From: a bacterium HR33
GTDB lineage: Bacteria > Gemmatimonadota > Gemmatimonadetes > Gemmatimonadales > GWC2-71-9
Length of the DNA: 64,000 nt
Direction of reading: 5' to 3'
NCBI GenBank assembly: GCA_002923375.1
Contig: BEIJ01000005.1
Coordinates: 75,111 to 139,110 of the forward strand
The position numbers were made by a program, and so were the translations under genes. The stretch's first letter is position 1, and each line of letters opens with the position of its first letter. Under the pieces are notes generated by a model. The model was given only the letters and a program-made list of their open reading frames with translations. It searched no databases and was not told where the DNA came from. Positions 55,614-63,927 of the stretch are shown one piece after another.

Positions 55614-57251
55614 TCACGGTACCATGCCTCCGCCGCAAGTTCCATCGGCGCTGCGGAGCGTGGGGTACTGTACTCCCAGCTGCTCCAGATAGGTGGAATA
55701 GCGGCTGGGGTCGTAGTAATACTTGCGCATCTCTTCGCGATACCGGGCCATGATGCCGCGGTTCAGCTCGATCGCCGGTTTGTCTTCAGGCCGTATGAAC
55801 GGCTGATACTGGGCTTCTTTGGTCTGCACGTTCCGGAAGTAGTCCCAGGCTTGGTTGACCAACTCGGGGCGGAGCAGGAAGTCCAGGATGGTCATCGCCA
55901 TGGCCTTCGCCCCGGCGGTAGCGCCCTTGTGGGCGATCGGTGTCGCCATGGCTACCGCGTTGGACCAGTTGTGACCCGGAAGATTGGGAATGTTAGAGGG
56001 GAAACTCAGAACGATTGTCGGAACGTTCCAAGAAACGTCCCCGATGTCATCGGACCCACCCCCGAAACGCCGGTTCTCGGGAACCGGTCCCCGGAGCGAG
56101 TCGGGGAGCTTGGTCGCCAGACCGCTGTCCGGCACGCCGAGTTCGCGTTGTAGTCCGCGGGCAAGCTGCTGGTCCGCCTCGCTCCACTGGGGCAGGCCCA
56201 CGCGCTTTATGTTCTCCCACATCACCTCCGCCACGACCTTGTTGAAATGCCCCGACCAGGCGGAGCCCAGCACTCTCTGCCCCACCAGCTTGGTTCCGGT
56301 CATCAAGGCTGCACCTCTCGCGATGGAATCGCCGATCGCCCACAGGTGCATGGTGGTGGGGTAGTCCAGCTCGCGGAAGTAATACCAGACGGAGGCGGTG
56401 CGAGGTACCACGTTGGGCTGATCTCCTCCGTCCACTATTACGTAATGGGACCGCTGAGAGAGACGCAAATGCTCGCGGCGATAGTTCCACGCCACGTTCA
56501 TCAGCTCGACCGCATCGAGTGCGCTGCGCCCGCGCCACGGCGCTCCCGCGGAATGCGCCGTTTGTCCTTCGAAGCTGAAGAGCACCGAGACCAGCGCGTT
56601 ACCCCCACCCCCGCCCCAAGAGGTGCTGAGGTTGCTTCCCACGTGAGAGAATAGCGCTATGTCCACGTCCCGAAACAACCCTTCGCGAACAAAGTAGGCC
56701 TTGGTGCCCACCAGCTCCTCGGCCACACCCGGCCACAGTTGCAGGGTTCCCGGAATCCGTTCTCTCTCCATGATCTTCTTGACGGCCAGCGCTGCGGTAA
56801 TGTTCACCGCCTGCCCGGAATTGTGACCTTCGCCGTGCCCCGGCGCTCCCGGTACCAGGGGCTTGTGGCAGGCTACCCCCGGCGTCTGGTTGGCTTGAGG
56901 TATGCCGTCGATGTCCGATCCCAGGGAGATCACCGGTTTTCCCGATCCCCAGGTGGCCACCCACGCCGTGGGGATTCCGGCGTAGTTCTCCTGAACCGTG
57001 AACCCTTCGCGGCGCAGAAGCTCCACCAGATAACGGGACGTTTCGAACTCCTGAAAGCCCAGCTCCCCGAAGCTGAAAATCTGATCTACCATCTCTTGAG
57101 TCAGCTTGGCCCGAGCTTCCACTTCCTGGCCCGCCTCTCTCTTGAACTGCTCGAGCCTGCGCGCCTGGTTGCGCTGCGCCGCGGCCGGCGTCTGCAGAAC
57201 CGCGGCCAAGGCCAAAAGAGCCGAACCAAACAAGACACGCGACACGTTCAT
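55614..57251 (-). CDS. Exported M20-family amidohydrolase (AbgB-like), copy 2
   Basis: 545 residues from ATG 57251 (GGAGGAA 6 bases before), signal peptide ending TPAAAQ. All motifs match copy 1 (SDIDGIPQA, GHGEGHNSGQA, GVAEELVG, GHNWSNA), and long blocks are identical between the two, such as FSFGELGFQEFETSRYLV. By eye most positions agree, with divergence concentrated in the region of about 395-430 (ATKLPDSLRGPVPENRRFGG against ATEIDSLEPPEPPERSMGG). It ends 43 bases before copy 1 starts, a tandem duplication in one transcript. Confidence 0.9.
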   Translation of the reverse strand: MNVSRVLFGSALLALAAVLQTPAAAQRNQARRLEQFKREAGQEVEARAKLTQEMVDQIFSFGELGFQEFETSRYLVELLRREGFTVQENYAGIPTAWVATWGSGKPVISLGSDIDGIPQANQTPGVACHKPLVPGAPGHGEGHNSGQAVNITAALAVKKIMERERIPGTLQLWPGVAEELVGTKAYFVREGLFRDVDIALFSHVGSNLSTSWGGGGGNALVSVLFSFEGQTAHSAGAPWRGRSALDAVELMNVAWNYRREHLRLSQRSHYVIVDGGDQPNVVPRTASVWYYFRELDYPTTMHLWAIGDSIARGAALMTGTKLVGQRVLGSAWSGHFNKVVAEVMWENIKRVGLPQWSEADQQLARGLQRELGVPDSGLATKLPDSLRGPVPENRRFGGGSDDIGDVSWNVPTIVLSFPSNIPNLPGHNWSNAVAMATPIAHKGATAGAKAMAMTILDFLLRPELVNQAWDYFRNVQTKEAQYQPFIRPEDKPAIELNRGIMARYREEMRKYYYDPSRYSTYLEQLGVQYPTLRSADGTCGGGMVP

Positions 57252-57357
57252 CAGGATTCCTCCGTGCAATCGGTGCGAGGGATTCACGATATCCCGGCTG
57301 TGCGGCCGGCAGGCAAAAGATGCGCTCCGGAACGCGATGGCGCGAGCCCCTACTCCT

Positions 57358-58551
57358 TCAGGCCCGTGGTGCTCCACCGTAGCGAGCCGCCTCCCGGAAC
57401 TGCGCGGCGCGCAGCTCGGGTCTCCAGCGGAACCTCTCGAGATAGGGACTCGGCAGTTCCTCCACCGCATCGGCCACGATCCGGCCCAACACCGGCGCGA
57501 ACTTGAAGCCGTGCCCGCTGTCTCCAGACGCTACCACCAAGCCCTCCACCTCGGGGTGGCGAGCGATCCAAAAGTCGCCGTCCGGTGTGTCGCAATACCA
57601 GCATAGCCGGCTGCTGGATATCGCGGCGTCGGCGAGATCCGGCAACCATTCTCGCAGAAATTGCCGCAGCCGCTCCGTTTCGGCGGGCGGCACGGTCCGG
57701 TCGGAGTCCGGGCCTATGGCAAGTCCGGGTCCATGGCTTCCGATCTTTACCAGACCGTCGCTGCTCAAAGGAAAGCCGTAGTAGCCCGTTCGGGTTATGT
57801 CCGCCGTGAAGACCGGAAAGCGCGGTGGAAGGAAACGCTCGGGCGAGCGGGGCCGGAGATAGAACAGGGCATGGGCCGTGGGGATCAGCGAGCGGGACAG
57901 CTCGGGCAGCAGCCGGGCGGTCCAAGCTCCCGCCGCCAGCACCACGTCCGACGCGAAATGTCGTTCTCCCGAATCGTCGCGCACGCCGCGCACCGCTCCC
58001 GATTCCACCAGCAGCGATTGCACGTGGCTGCCGGTGACCAGTTCCACTCCCGCGGCTATCGCCCGATCGGCCATCTCGGCGATCGCCGCGGCGCTTTCCA
58101 CATAACCGCCCAAGCCGTGAAAGAAGCCGTCTCCGAACCGGTGCCGGAAGGCGGGGAACCGCTCTTTAAGCTTCGAAGGATCGATTCTCTGGGGTGTGTG
58201 GCCCCGCTTCAGTAGGAGCTGCCAGCTTTCGTACTCGAAACCCCCGGGTGCCATGGGGGCCTCGGTGAGGACCAGAATTCCGGTTTCCCGATAGAGAGGC
58301 GGCTTTCCCCGGCGGCGCCGCTCCTCGTTCCAGCGGAGCCACTCAGCCCGAGCTTCCTCGGCGAGGGCGGTGTAAAGTTCATCGGCGCCGTAGGCCAGTC
58401 TCATCACCTTGCTGATATCGGTGCTCGCAGCCAAGGGATGAGGGATAGGTCCCGGGTCCAGCACCCGGACGTGCCGGCCGCGCGCGGCGAGGGCCAGTGC
58501 AGCACTCAGGCCGAAGGCGCCGGCTCCGACTACGACTGTATCGGCCGGCAA
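57358..58551 (-). CDS. FAD-dependent amine oxidase, monomeric sarcosine oxidase-like
   Basis: Flavin oxidase of N-methyl amino acids or similar amines, 397 residues. FAD fold VVVGAGAFGLSAALALA at residue 6, GGYVESAA, and the C-terminal SGDSGHGFKFAPVLG. LCWYCDTPDGDFWI corresponds to the Cys-x-Tyr-x-x-Thr-Pro region in MSOX, where a Cys holds FAD covalently. The only usable start is TTG 58551; the next codons upstream meet an in-frame TGA at 58564, which is the stop of the small gene upstream. Confidence 0.88.
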   Translation of the reverse strand: MPADTVVVGAGAFGLSAALALAARGRHVRVLDPGPIPHPLAASTDISKVMRLAYGADELYTALAEEARAEWLRWNEERRRRGKPPLYRETGILVLTEAPMAPGGFEYESWQLLLKRGHTPQRIDPSKLKERFPAFRHRFGDGFFHGLGGYVESAAAIAEMADRAIAAGVELVTGSHVQSLLVESGAVRGVRDDSGERHFASDVVLAAGAWTARLLPELSRSLIPTAHALFYLRPRSPERFLPPRFPVFTADITRTGYYGFPLSSDGLVKIGSHGPGLAIGPDSDRTVPPAETERLRQFLREWLPDLADAAISSSRLCWYCDTPDGDFWIARHPEVEGLVVASGDSGHGFKFAPVLGRIVADAVEELPSPYLERFRWRPELRAAQFREAARYGGAPRA

Positions 58552-58563
58552 CTCCTTACCGGA

Positions 58564-58812
58564 TCAGACCAGGCCCAGGCGCTTCATCAAGTGATCTTTG
58601 ACCGACTGCGTTATGATCCCGCGCTGCAACGCGTCATCGATGGCGGCCGTGATCTTGGCGCGGTCGGCATCCAGTTTGCGGTCTCTAAGTTCTTGGATCA
58701 TGCGCGCCAGACGCTGGTCGTACTCGCCGTGCTTCAAGCGTCCGGCGTCCATTTCCTGCTTGAGCTTTTCGAGCTCCTGTACGAAACGTTCGACACTTAC
58801 TGGACCGGTCAT
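58564..58812 (-). CDS. Small helical protein between ppk1 and the flavoenzyme, hypothetical
   Basis: 82 residues, all predicted helix with coiled-coil heptads (VERFVQELEKLKQEMDAG, then RLARMIQELRDRKLDADRAK). The stretch GRLKHGEYDQRL resembles a SHOCT-like signature, but I am not sure. It starts at ATG 58812, 81 bases after the ppk1 stop. It may be cotranscribed with ppk1; no function is known to me. Confidence 0.65.
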   Translation of the reverse strand: MTGPVSVERFVQELEKLKQEMDAGRLKHGEYDQRLARMIQELRDRKLDADRAKITAAIDDALQRGIITQSVKDHLMKRLGLV

Positions 58813-58893
58813 CTCTCTCGACCTCTTCTCGAGAATGGGGTAACGAAATTGGAAAGCAACGGGCGAAATGTAGCCTAGGGGCCGGTGCGCCGG

Positions 58894-61800
58894 CTACTCT
58901 GCCGCCCGGGACGCCGTGTGCCGCATGACCTCCTCCAAGAATACTTCCTGCGCCGACTTGATATCGACCCCCGTCGGCGGGGGAAAGCGCTCGTAAGATC
59001 CGTCGGACTTGAGCTCCCAGGCCGTCGGATCTTCCAGCTCGACAGTGAGAATGTGGTCGAGCCTCTGGCGGCACTCCGGAGCCAGGATCGGAGCAGCCAC
59101 CTCCACGCGCCGTCGGAGGTTCCGCGGCCGCCAGTCGGCGGAACCTATGTAGTACTCGGGATCGCCTCCGTTTTCGAAGGCGTAGATTCTGGCATGTTCC
59201 AAGAATCTTCCCAAGATGCTCACTACTCGGATCCTTTCGGAGAGTCCGGGCACCCCCGGTCTCAGCGTGCAGAACCCCCGCACGATGAGGTCGATGTTGA
59301 CCCCGGCCTGAGCGGCCCGATATAGCGCTCCGACGATTTCCCCGTCGCCCAGCGCGTTCAACTTGGCTCGGATCCTAGCCGGCCTCCCGGCGCGGGCATG
59401 CTCCGCTTCCCGCTCTATGAGGTCGTGGAACCGCCGTAGCATGTTGGTGGGGGCTACGATCAGGCGTTTGAAAGTGGCCCGCGGCGGCTCGGGCGAGCCG
59501 GTGAGTTCGTTGAACAGCGCGTGGAGATCGGCAGTGATATCGGGGTCCGCGGTGAACAAGCCCAGGTCGGTGTACTGTCTGGCGGAACGGCGGTTATAGT
59601 TCCCCGTACCGATATGGGCGTAGCGTTTGAGTTGTCCGCTCTCCCGCCGCACCACCAGCGCTATCTTGGCGTGGGTTTTGAACTTGACCAGACCGGTCAC
59701 CACGTGGATCCCGGCGCGCTGGAGCTGCCGGGCCCACAGAATGTTGCGCTGCTCGTCGAATCGGGCCTTCAGTTCAACGAATACCGCTACATCCTTGCCG
59801 GCTTGAGCTGCCTGGACCAGCGCGTCGCCTATCACGGAGGGGCCTCCGGGGCGGTACAGGGTCAGCTTGATCGCCACTACGTCGGGGTCGTCCGCCGCCT
59901 CTTGGATGAAGCGCTCGAAGGTCGTCTCGAAAGAGTCGTACGGATGATGCACCAGAACGTCGCGCTCCGATACGATGTCGAATACCGAGCGCTCCAAGGG
60001 CATCGGGTTGCGAGGCTCGAAAGGCGGATAATGGAGATCGGGATGCGGGAGGTCGGCGATCTCTGAAAGCCCGCCCAAATCGATCAATCCGTCCACCTCG
60101 TAAACGTCGCTCTCGCTCAAGCTACCGTGTTCGGGGTCTTCGAAGCGGAGCTCCCGGACCAAGAGCTCCCGAATAGGCTTGGGCATGTTCCTCTCCACCT
60201 CTATCCGAACCACGGGCGCCGTGGGCCGGCGGCGCAGTTCGTCCTCGATCGCTCGGGCGAAATCCGCCGCCACTTGCTCGTCAAGCTCCAGATCTCCCAT
60301 CCGGGTCACCCGGAAAGGATGCACTTCTAACACCTCGCGCCCGGGGTAGAATATGCCGACATGGGCCCGTATCACCTGCTCGATCGGAACGAAATCGTCG
60401 CTCTCCGGCAGGCGTACAAACCGAGGTAGCGTATCCGCCACCCCTAGGTGAGCGAAATGCACGGGACCTCCCCCTTCGTCCCGCAACATCACAGTGAGAG
60501 ACAGAAGTAGGTCCTCGATGTGAGGAAAAGGATGTCCTGGCGCACCGGTCAGCGCCTTGGGGGTAAGCAGCGGAAAAACCTGCTCGTCGAAGTACTCTCT
60601 GAGGTACTGCTGCTCCTTTTCGTCCAAATCCTCCCAAGCACGAAGGCGAATGCCATAACGAGACAGGTCCCTGCGGACGATCTGGTTGAAGCACCGGTAT
60701 TGCCGGTCCACCATAGTCCGCACTCTAATGGCGATGATGTCCAGCTGCTCTTGAGGACTCAGCCCGTCCAGCCCCGGTTTGGTGACACCGGCGGCAACCG
60801 CCCGTTTCAAGCCTCCCACTTTTACCGAGAAGAACTCGTCCAAGTTGGTGCTCACGATTGCCAGGAAGCGCACCCGCTCGAGCAACGGAACTCCGGGATC
60901 CTCGGCCAGCGCCAGAACTCGGGAGTTGAACTCGATCCAGGAAAGCTCGGGATTGAGGAACTGTTCTGGCGACGGCTTGCTGGCGTCCAGCAGTTCGTCC
61001 GGCAGTATGGGTACCCGGAGTTCCGCCAGCGTCCTCCGGCTGGCGGCGACCACGTCGGGATCGCTATCCGGACTGGGCACCACTTCCTCGGAAATTGCCG
61101 TAGTCCATTCGGGCATCAACTGGGATCTCGCCGCCACGGTGAGCGCCGCGAGGGTGACCGGATCCCGCAGCACCGGGGATCCCACCCGGCTTATGATCTC
61201 GGCTGGCGAAAACCACTGAATGCTCCCTCCGTCGCCGAGATTCCTCCGCAACCTGCGCGCCAGCCAAACTTCTACCGCAGGGTGGGTGGCAGTCGCCGGC
61301 ACCACCCCCAGGAGGAGCAGCTGTCCCTCGCTCGACCCGAAAAACCTCCGCATCATCTCCCGGCACGCTTCCTCGCCGCCGCCGCTTCCGCGGGGCAAGC
61401 GCAACCCGTCTTCGCCTCGCACGAGAGCGATGCGTCCTCCCTGAAGGCCTATCACCGTCACCGCCTTCTCTCCCTGCACCTCTCGCGCCAAGCGCGCGCT
61501 TTCCACTTCCTGCAGCTGGCGTTCCGCCCACTCCAACCGGCTCACCGCGATCCGGTGCAGGCCGTGAGCTGCTTCCAGGGCAGTCCCGAAACGGTACAAC
61601 GTCTCTCTACGGCACCATCGCTGTTCCACGGTAAGTTCGTGGAACTCGGCCGAGTCTGACCGCGCCTGTACCTTCACCGAGTCGTACAATAGCAGGAAGG
61701 CCGGCAGCGGCGACCAAGGGCGGCGGGCGTAGCGCAAGCGCCGCTCGGTTACCAGCTCCATTACGGGCGACAACCTGCCGGGATCCACGATCGCCTGAAG

Positions 61801-62127
61801 CCGCCTCGCCGGTTCGGAGGTACCGCTCAGGATCCTCGCGGGTTCGATCTCGGAGACGGCAGCCTCGTAGAGCTCCGCGCCGGTGGGCGTCTGGATTTTG
61901 ATCCCCAGCAGCCTGCGATCGTCCAGTTGAACCCTCAGTCGGCAGGTAATTCGCCTCCGGCGCAGCTCGCCGTCCGGTGTGTCGAAGTAGATGTCGCGGA
62001 AGAAGCTTCGAGCCGCAGGCCCGGCCTGGTATCCTAGGGGGAGCGGCTCCCTCAGCAAACGCTCGATCAGAGCGGGCTCGGTGCCCAGGTCGAACCGTAT
62101 CCTGGCTCTAGCTCGACTCACCGTCAC
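58894..62127 (-). CDS. ppk1: Polyphosphate kinase PPK1 with N-terminal CYTH-like and Nudix-like domains
   Basis: A 1077-residue fusion; ordinary PPK1 is about 690. Residues about 388-1077 are PPK1, which polymerises the terminal phosphate of ATP: LNPELSWIEFNSRVL, the phospho-acceptor His in KTHAKIALV (near 818), IGTGNYN, and IVRGFCTLRPG to GRFLEHARIYAF with the second His (near 977). Residues 1-210 look like a CYTH/triphosphate tunnel domain (IYFDTPDGELRRR near 46-59, RVQLDDRRLLGIKI, EFHELTVEQRW), but the usual ExExK at the start is RxRxR (7-11). Residues about 220-345 resemble a Nudix domain whose box is degenerate (LPRGSGGGEEACREMMRRFFG... near 244). The start is GTG 62127, overlapping DUF4956 by 20 bases. 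Confidence 0.93.
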   Translation of the reverse strand: MTVSRARARIRFDLGTEPALIERLLREPLPLGYQAGPAARSFFRDIYFDTPDGELRRRRITCRLRVQLDDRRLLGIKIQTPTGAELYEAAVSEIEPARILSGTSEPARRLQAIVDPGRLSPVMELVTERRLRYARRPWSPLPAFLLLYDSVKVQARSDSAEFHELTVEQRWCRRETLYRFGTALEAAHGLHRIAVSRLEWAERQLQEVESARLAREVQGEKAVTVIGLQGGRIALVRGEDGLRLPRGSGGGEEACREMMRRFFGSSEGQLLLLGVVPATATHPAVEVWLARRLRRNLGDGGSIQWFSPAEIISRVGSPVLRDPVTLAALTVAARSQLMPEWTTAISEEVVPSPDSDPDVVAASRRTLAELRVPILPDELLDASKPSPEQFLNPELSWIEFNSRVLALAEDPGVPLLERVRFLAIVSTNLDEFFSVKVGGLKRAVAAGVTKPGLDGLSPQEQLDIIAIRVRTMVDRQYRCFNQIVRRDLSRYGIRLRAWEDLDEKEQQYLREYFDEQVFPLLTPKALTGAPGHPFPHIEDLLLSLTVMLRDEGGGPVHFAHLGVADTLPRFVRLPESDDFVPIEQVIRAHVGIFYPGREVLEVHPFRVTRMGDLELDEQVAADFARAIEDELRRRPTAPVVRIEVERNMPKPIRELLVRELRFEDPEHGSLSESDVYEVDGLIDLGGLSEIADLPHPDLHYPPFEPRNPMPLERSVFDIVSERDVLVHHPYDSFETTFERFIQEAADDPDVVAIKLTLYRPGGPSVIGDALVQAAQAGKDVAVFVELKARFDEQRNILWARQLQRAGIHVVTGLVKFKTHAKIALVVRRESGQLKRYAHIGTGNYNRRSARQYTDLGLFTADPDITADLHALFNELTGSPEPPRATFKRLIVAPTNMLRRFHDLIEREAEHARAGRPARIRAKLNALGDGEIVGALYRAAQAGVNIDLIVRGFCTLRPGVPGLSERIRVVSILGRFLEHARIYAFENGGDPEYYIGSADWRPRNLRRRVEVAAPILAPECRQRLDHILTVELEDPTAWELKSDGSYERFPPPTGVDIKSAQEVFLEEVMRHTASRAAE

Positions 62128-62962
62128 CCGGCTGGAAGGCTATCTCCAGGTGCTGATCCGCAGCTCGATCCCGGATCAGCTGTACGAGCACCGGTATCGG
62201 CGTGCGCTTTTTTAGGCGAACCCGGTAAGCTAGTGTGCGATCCTCACCGGAAGCCGGGGAATGGGGCCGCCATCTCTTGGTGGCTTCCTCCAGCACCGGC
62301 TCCACTACCTTTCTCGCGGCTTCCGGGCTCTGAGCCCGGATGCTTAGCACGCCGTCGAAAGAGTTCTGTTCCCCCGGCACGGCAGGAACGGTATAGATAT
62401 CTCCTACATTGAAATGCCACAGCCCCAGCACTACCAAGTTGAAGATCAGGGACATCACGAGCGCCAGCGTCAGTGCCTGAACGCCGGCGGCGAGCCCTAT
62501 GCCGATCGCCAGAAAGACGTAAACCGCATCCTTGGTGTCCTTCAGAGTGTTGCGAAACCGGACCGCCGCGACGATCCCCGCCAAGCTGAAGGCCAAGGCG
62601 ATGCTGTTCTGAACTATCATGACGATTCCCGCCACTGCTATGGGGAGCATTATGACCGTCTGCACCACGGACGGGTCGTAGCGCTGAGCCCGCTTGGTAA
62701 GCATGTAAACCCAAGCCACCGGCACTACCAGGACCAGAGCCCCGATCATAGAGAGCACCGCTCCCACGGTTCTGATCCCAACTCCTTGGGGAGCCGCCCT
62801 GAACTCGGCCGGCGCACCGGCTAGATCTTCCAAGCGCCCGAAGGAAAACGGCTGGTGGAGCTGAGGAAAGAATCGCACCAGGACAAAACCGGCCGCCAAA
62901 AGGAGCAAATAGTAGATGGCGAGCCGAATCAGGGAACCGCGATCGTTGCGAGAGGCGCTCAC
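62108..62962 (-). CDS. DUF4956 membrane protein
   Basis: A 284-residue inner-membrane protein with three or four hydrophobic segments (IYYLLLLAAGFVLVRFFP, VLSMIGALVLVVPVAWVYMLTKRAQRYDPSVVQTVIMLPIAVAGIVMIVQNSIALAFSLAGIVAAVRF in several segments) and a C-terminal cytoplasmic beta domain. The RFRNTLKDTKDAVYVFLAIGIGLAAG block is the family core. The GTG start at 62962 overlaps the CotH-like stop. DUF4956 genes are commonly next to VTC/CYTH polyphosphate polymerase genes; here the partner is the PPK1 fusion. Confidence 0.88.
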   Translation of the reverse strand: MSASRNDRGSLIRLAIYYLLLLAAGFVLVRFFPQLHQPFSFGRLEDLAGAPAEFRAAPQGVGIRTVGAVLSMIGALVLVVPVAWVYMLTKRAQRYDPSVVQTVIMLPIAVAGIVMIVQNSIALAFSLAGIVAAVRFRNTLKDTKDAVYVFLAIGIGLAAGVQALTLALVMSLIFNLVVLGLWHFNVGDIYTVPAVPGEQNSFDGVLSIRAQSPEAARKVVEPVLEEATKRWRPHSPASGEDRTLAYRVRLKKRTPIPVLVQLIRDRAADQHLEIAFQPGDGESS

Positions 62963-63927
62963 CGGCGGCAATTCCTTATGAACTCTCTTTCTACTGCTTT
63001 GGGGTCATTGATCGTTTTATAAAACTCGTCGAAGTACTCGATCGCTCTCTTTAGTGTCTTTTCGGTCAGTCCCTCCTGAGCAGTCCACAGCGCGTAAATC
63101 TCGTCTTTCTTGCGGTTGAAAAGATCCAGCACCGGTTGCAACTCGGCCGGATCCTTGCAGTAGCCGCGGTAAAGACGCTGCCTCACGCTCCGAATCGGTA
63201 ACTTCTGATCGGGCCTGGCGTACGGAGCATCGATCACGCCCGACCAATCGAAGTCGTAGGGAACGGGAGTGGGAAAGGTGTTGGGGGGGATATCCACCAA
63301 GACTATGTTGTGCAGCGCCCATACCGACCAGTCAGTGTTCCCTATGAAATACTGGAATACCGCAACCAGCGTCATCTGGTCCTGGTCGGTGTTGTCGTCG
63401 TGAATCCCCTCGAGGTCGAGGACGGTTCCGCCTAGCCGCGCCGCCATGGCGTCTTCATCCTCGATCAGGAAACCGTACTTGGTGAGAGTGTCCCGCTTGC
63501 CCGCCGCGTCTATATAGGTGATGTGAGCCAATCTGACGCGGAAGCTCTTGTCGGTAAGTAGATTGAAGGTCCGATATATGAGGTATTCCTGCAGGGTGAT
63601 CTGTTCGTACTGTTCCCGGTTGTCCTGGCAGTGGGTAGCCAACTTGAGTTTGTCCTGTCCCGCGAAGACCGTGTTTTCGGTCCCCTCCTTGGGAAAATTG
63701 AGCCGCAGGGGAGGAAATCCACAAATCCTGGATTGCAAGCGGAAGTTTCCCCGGGTCCGTACTTTGATATCGAGGCTCACCTGCGAGCCGTCTAGCCCTT
63801 CGACATAGAGCTTGGCGGGATGATACTCGCTCTCTTGGCTGCGATCCTTGAAGATCGTTCCCCAGTCAGCCTCCAGCGAAAACCGAAGTGTTTGGTGAGA
63901 GTGGACCGCCTCCGGTTTCCTGGACAC
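62959..63927 (-). pseudogene. CotH-kinase-like protein, 5' end cut by an IS3-family element
   Basis: The 322-codon frame keeps the core of a CotH-like family: VSLDIKVRTRGNFRL, FPPLRLNFP, KLATHCQ, QEYLIYRTFNLLTDKSFRVRLAHITYID, FLIEDEDAMA, YFIGNTDWSVWALHNIVLVD and VPYDFDWSGVID. There is no signal peptide, although relatives I recall are exported. The GTG start at 63927 and codons for the first nine residues lie in the terminal repeat of the IS, whose outer end is at 63902. The native 5' end must lie beyond the IS, off the window. It may still be expressed from the IS-borne GTG. Its TGA overlaps DUF4956. Confidence 0.7.
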
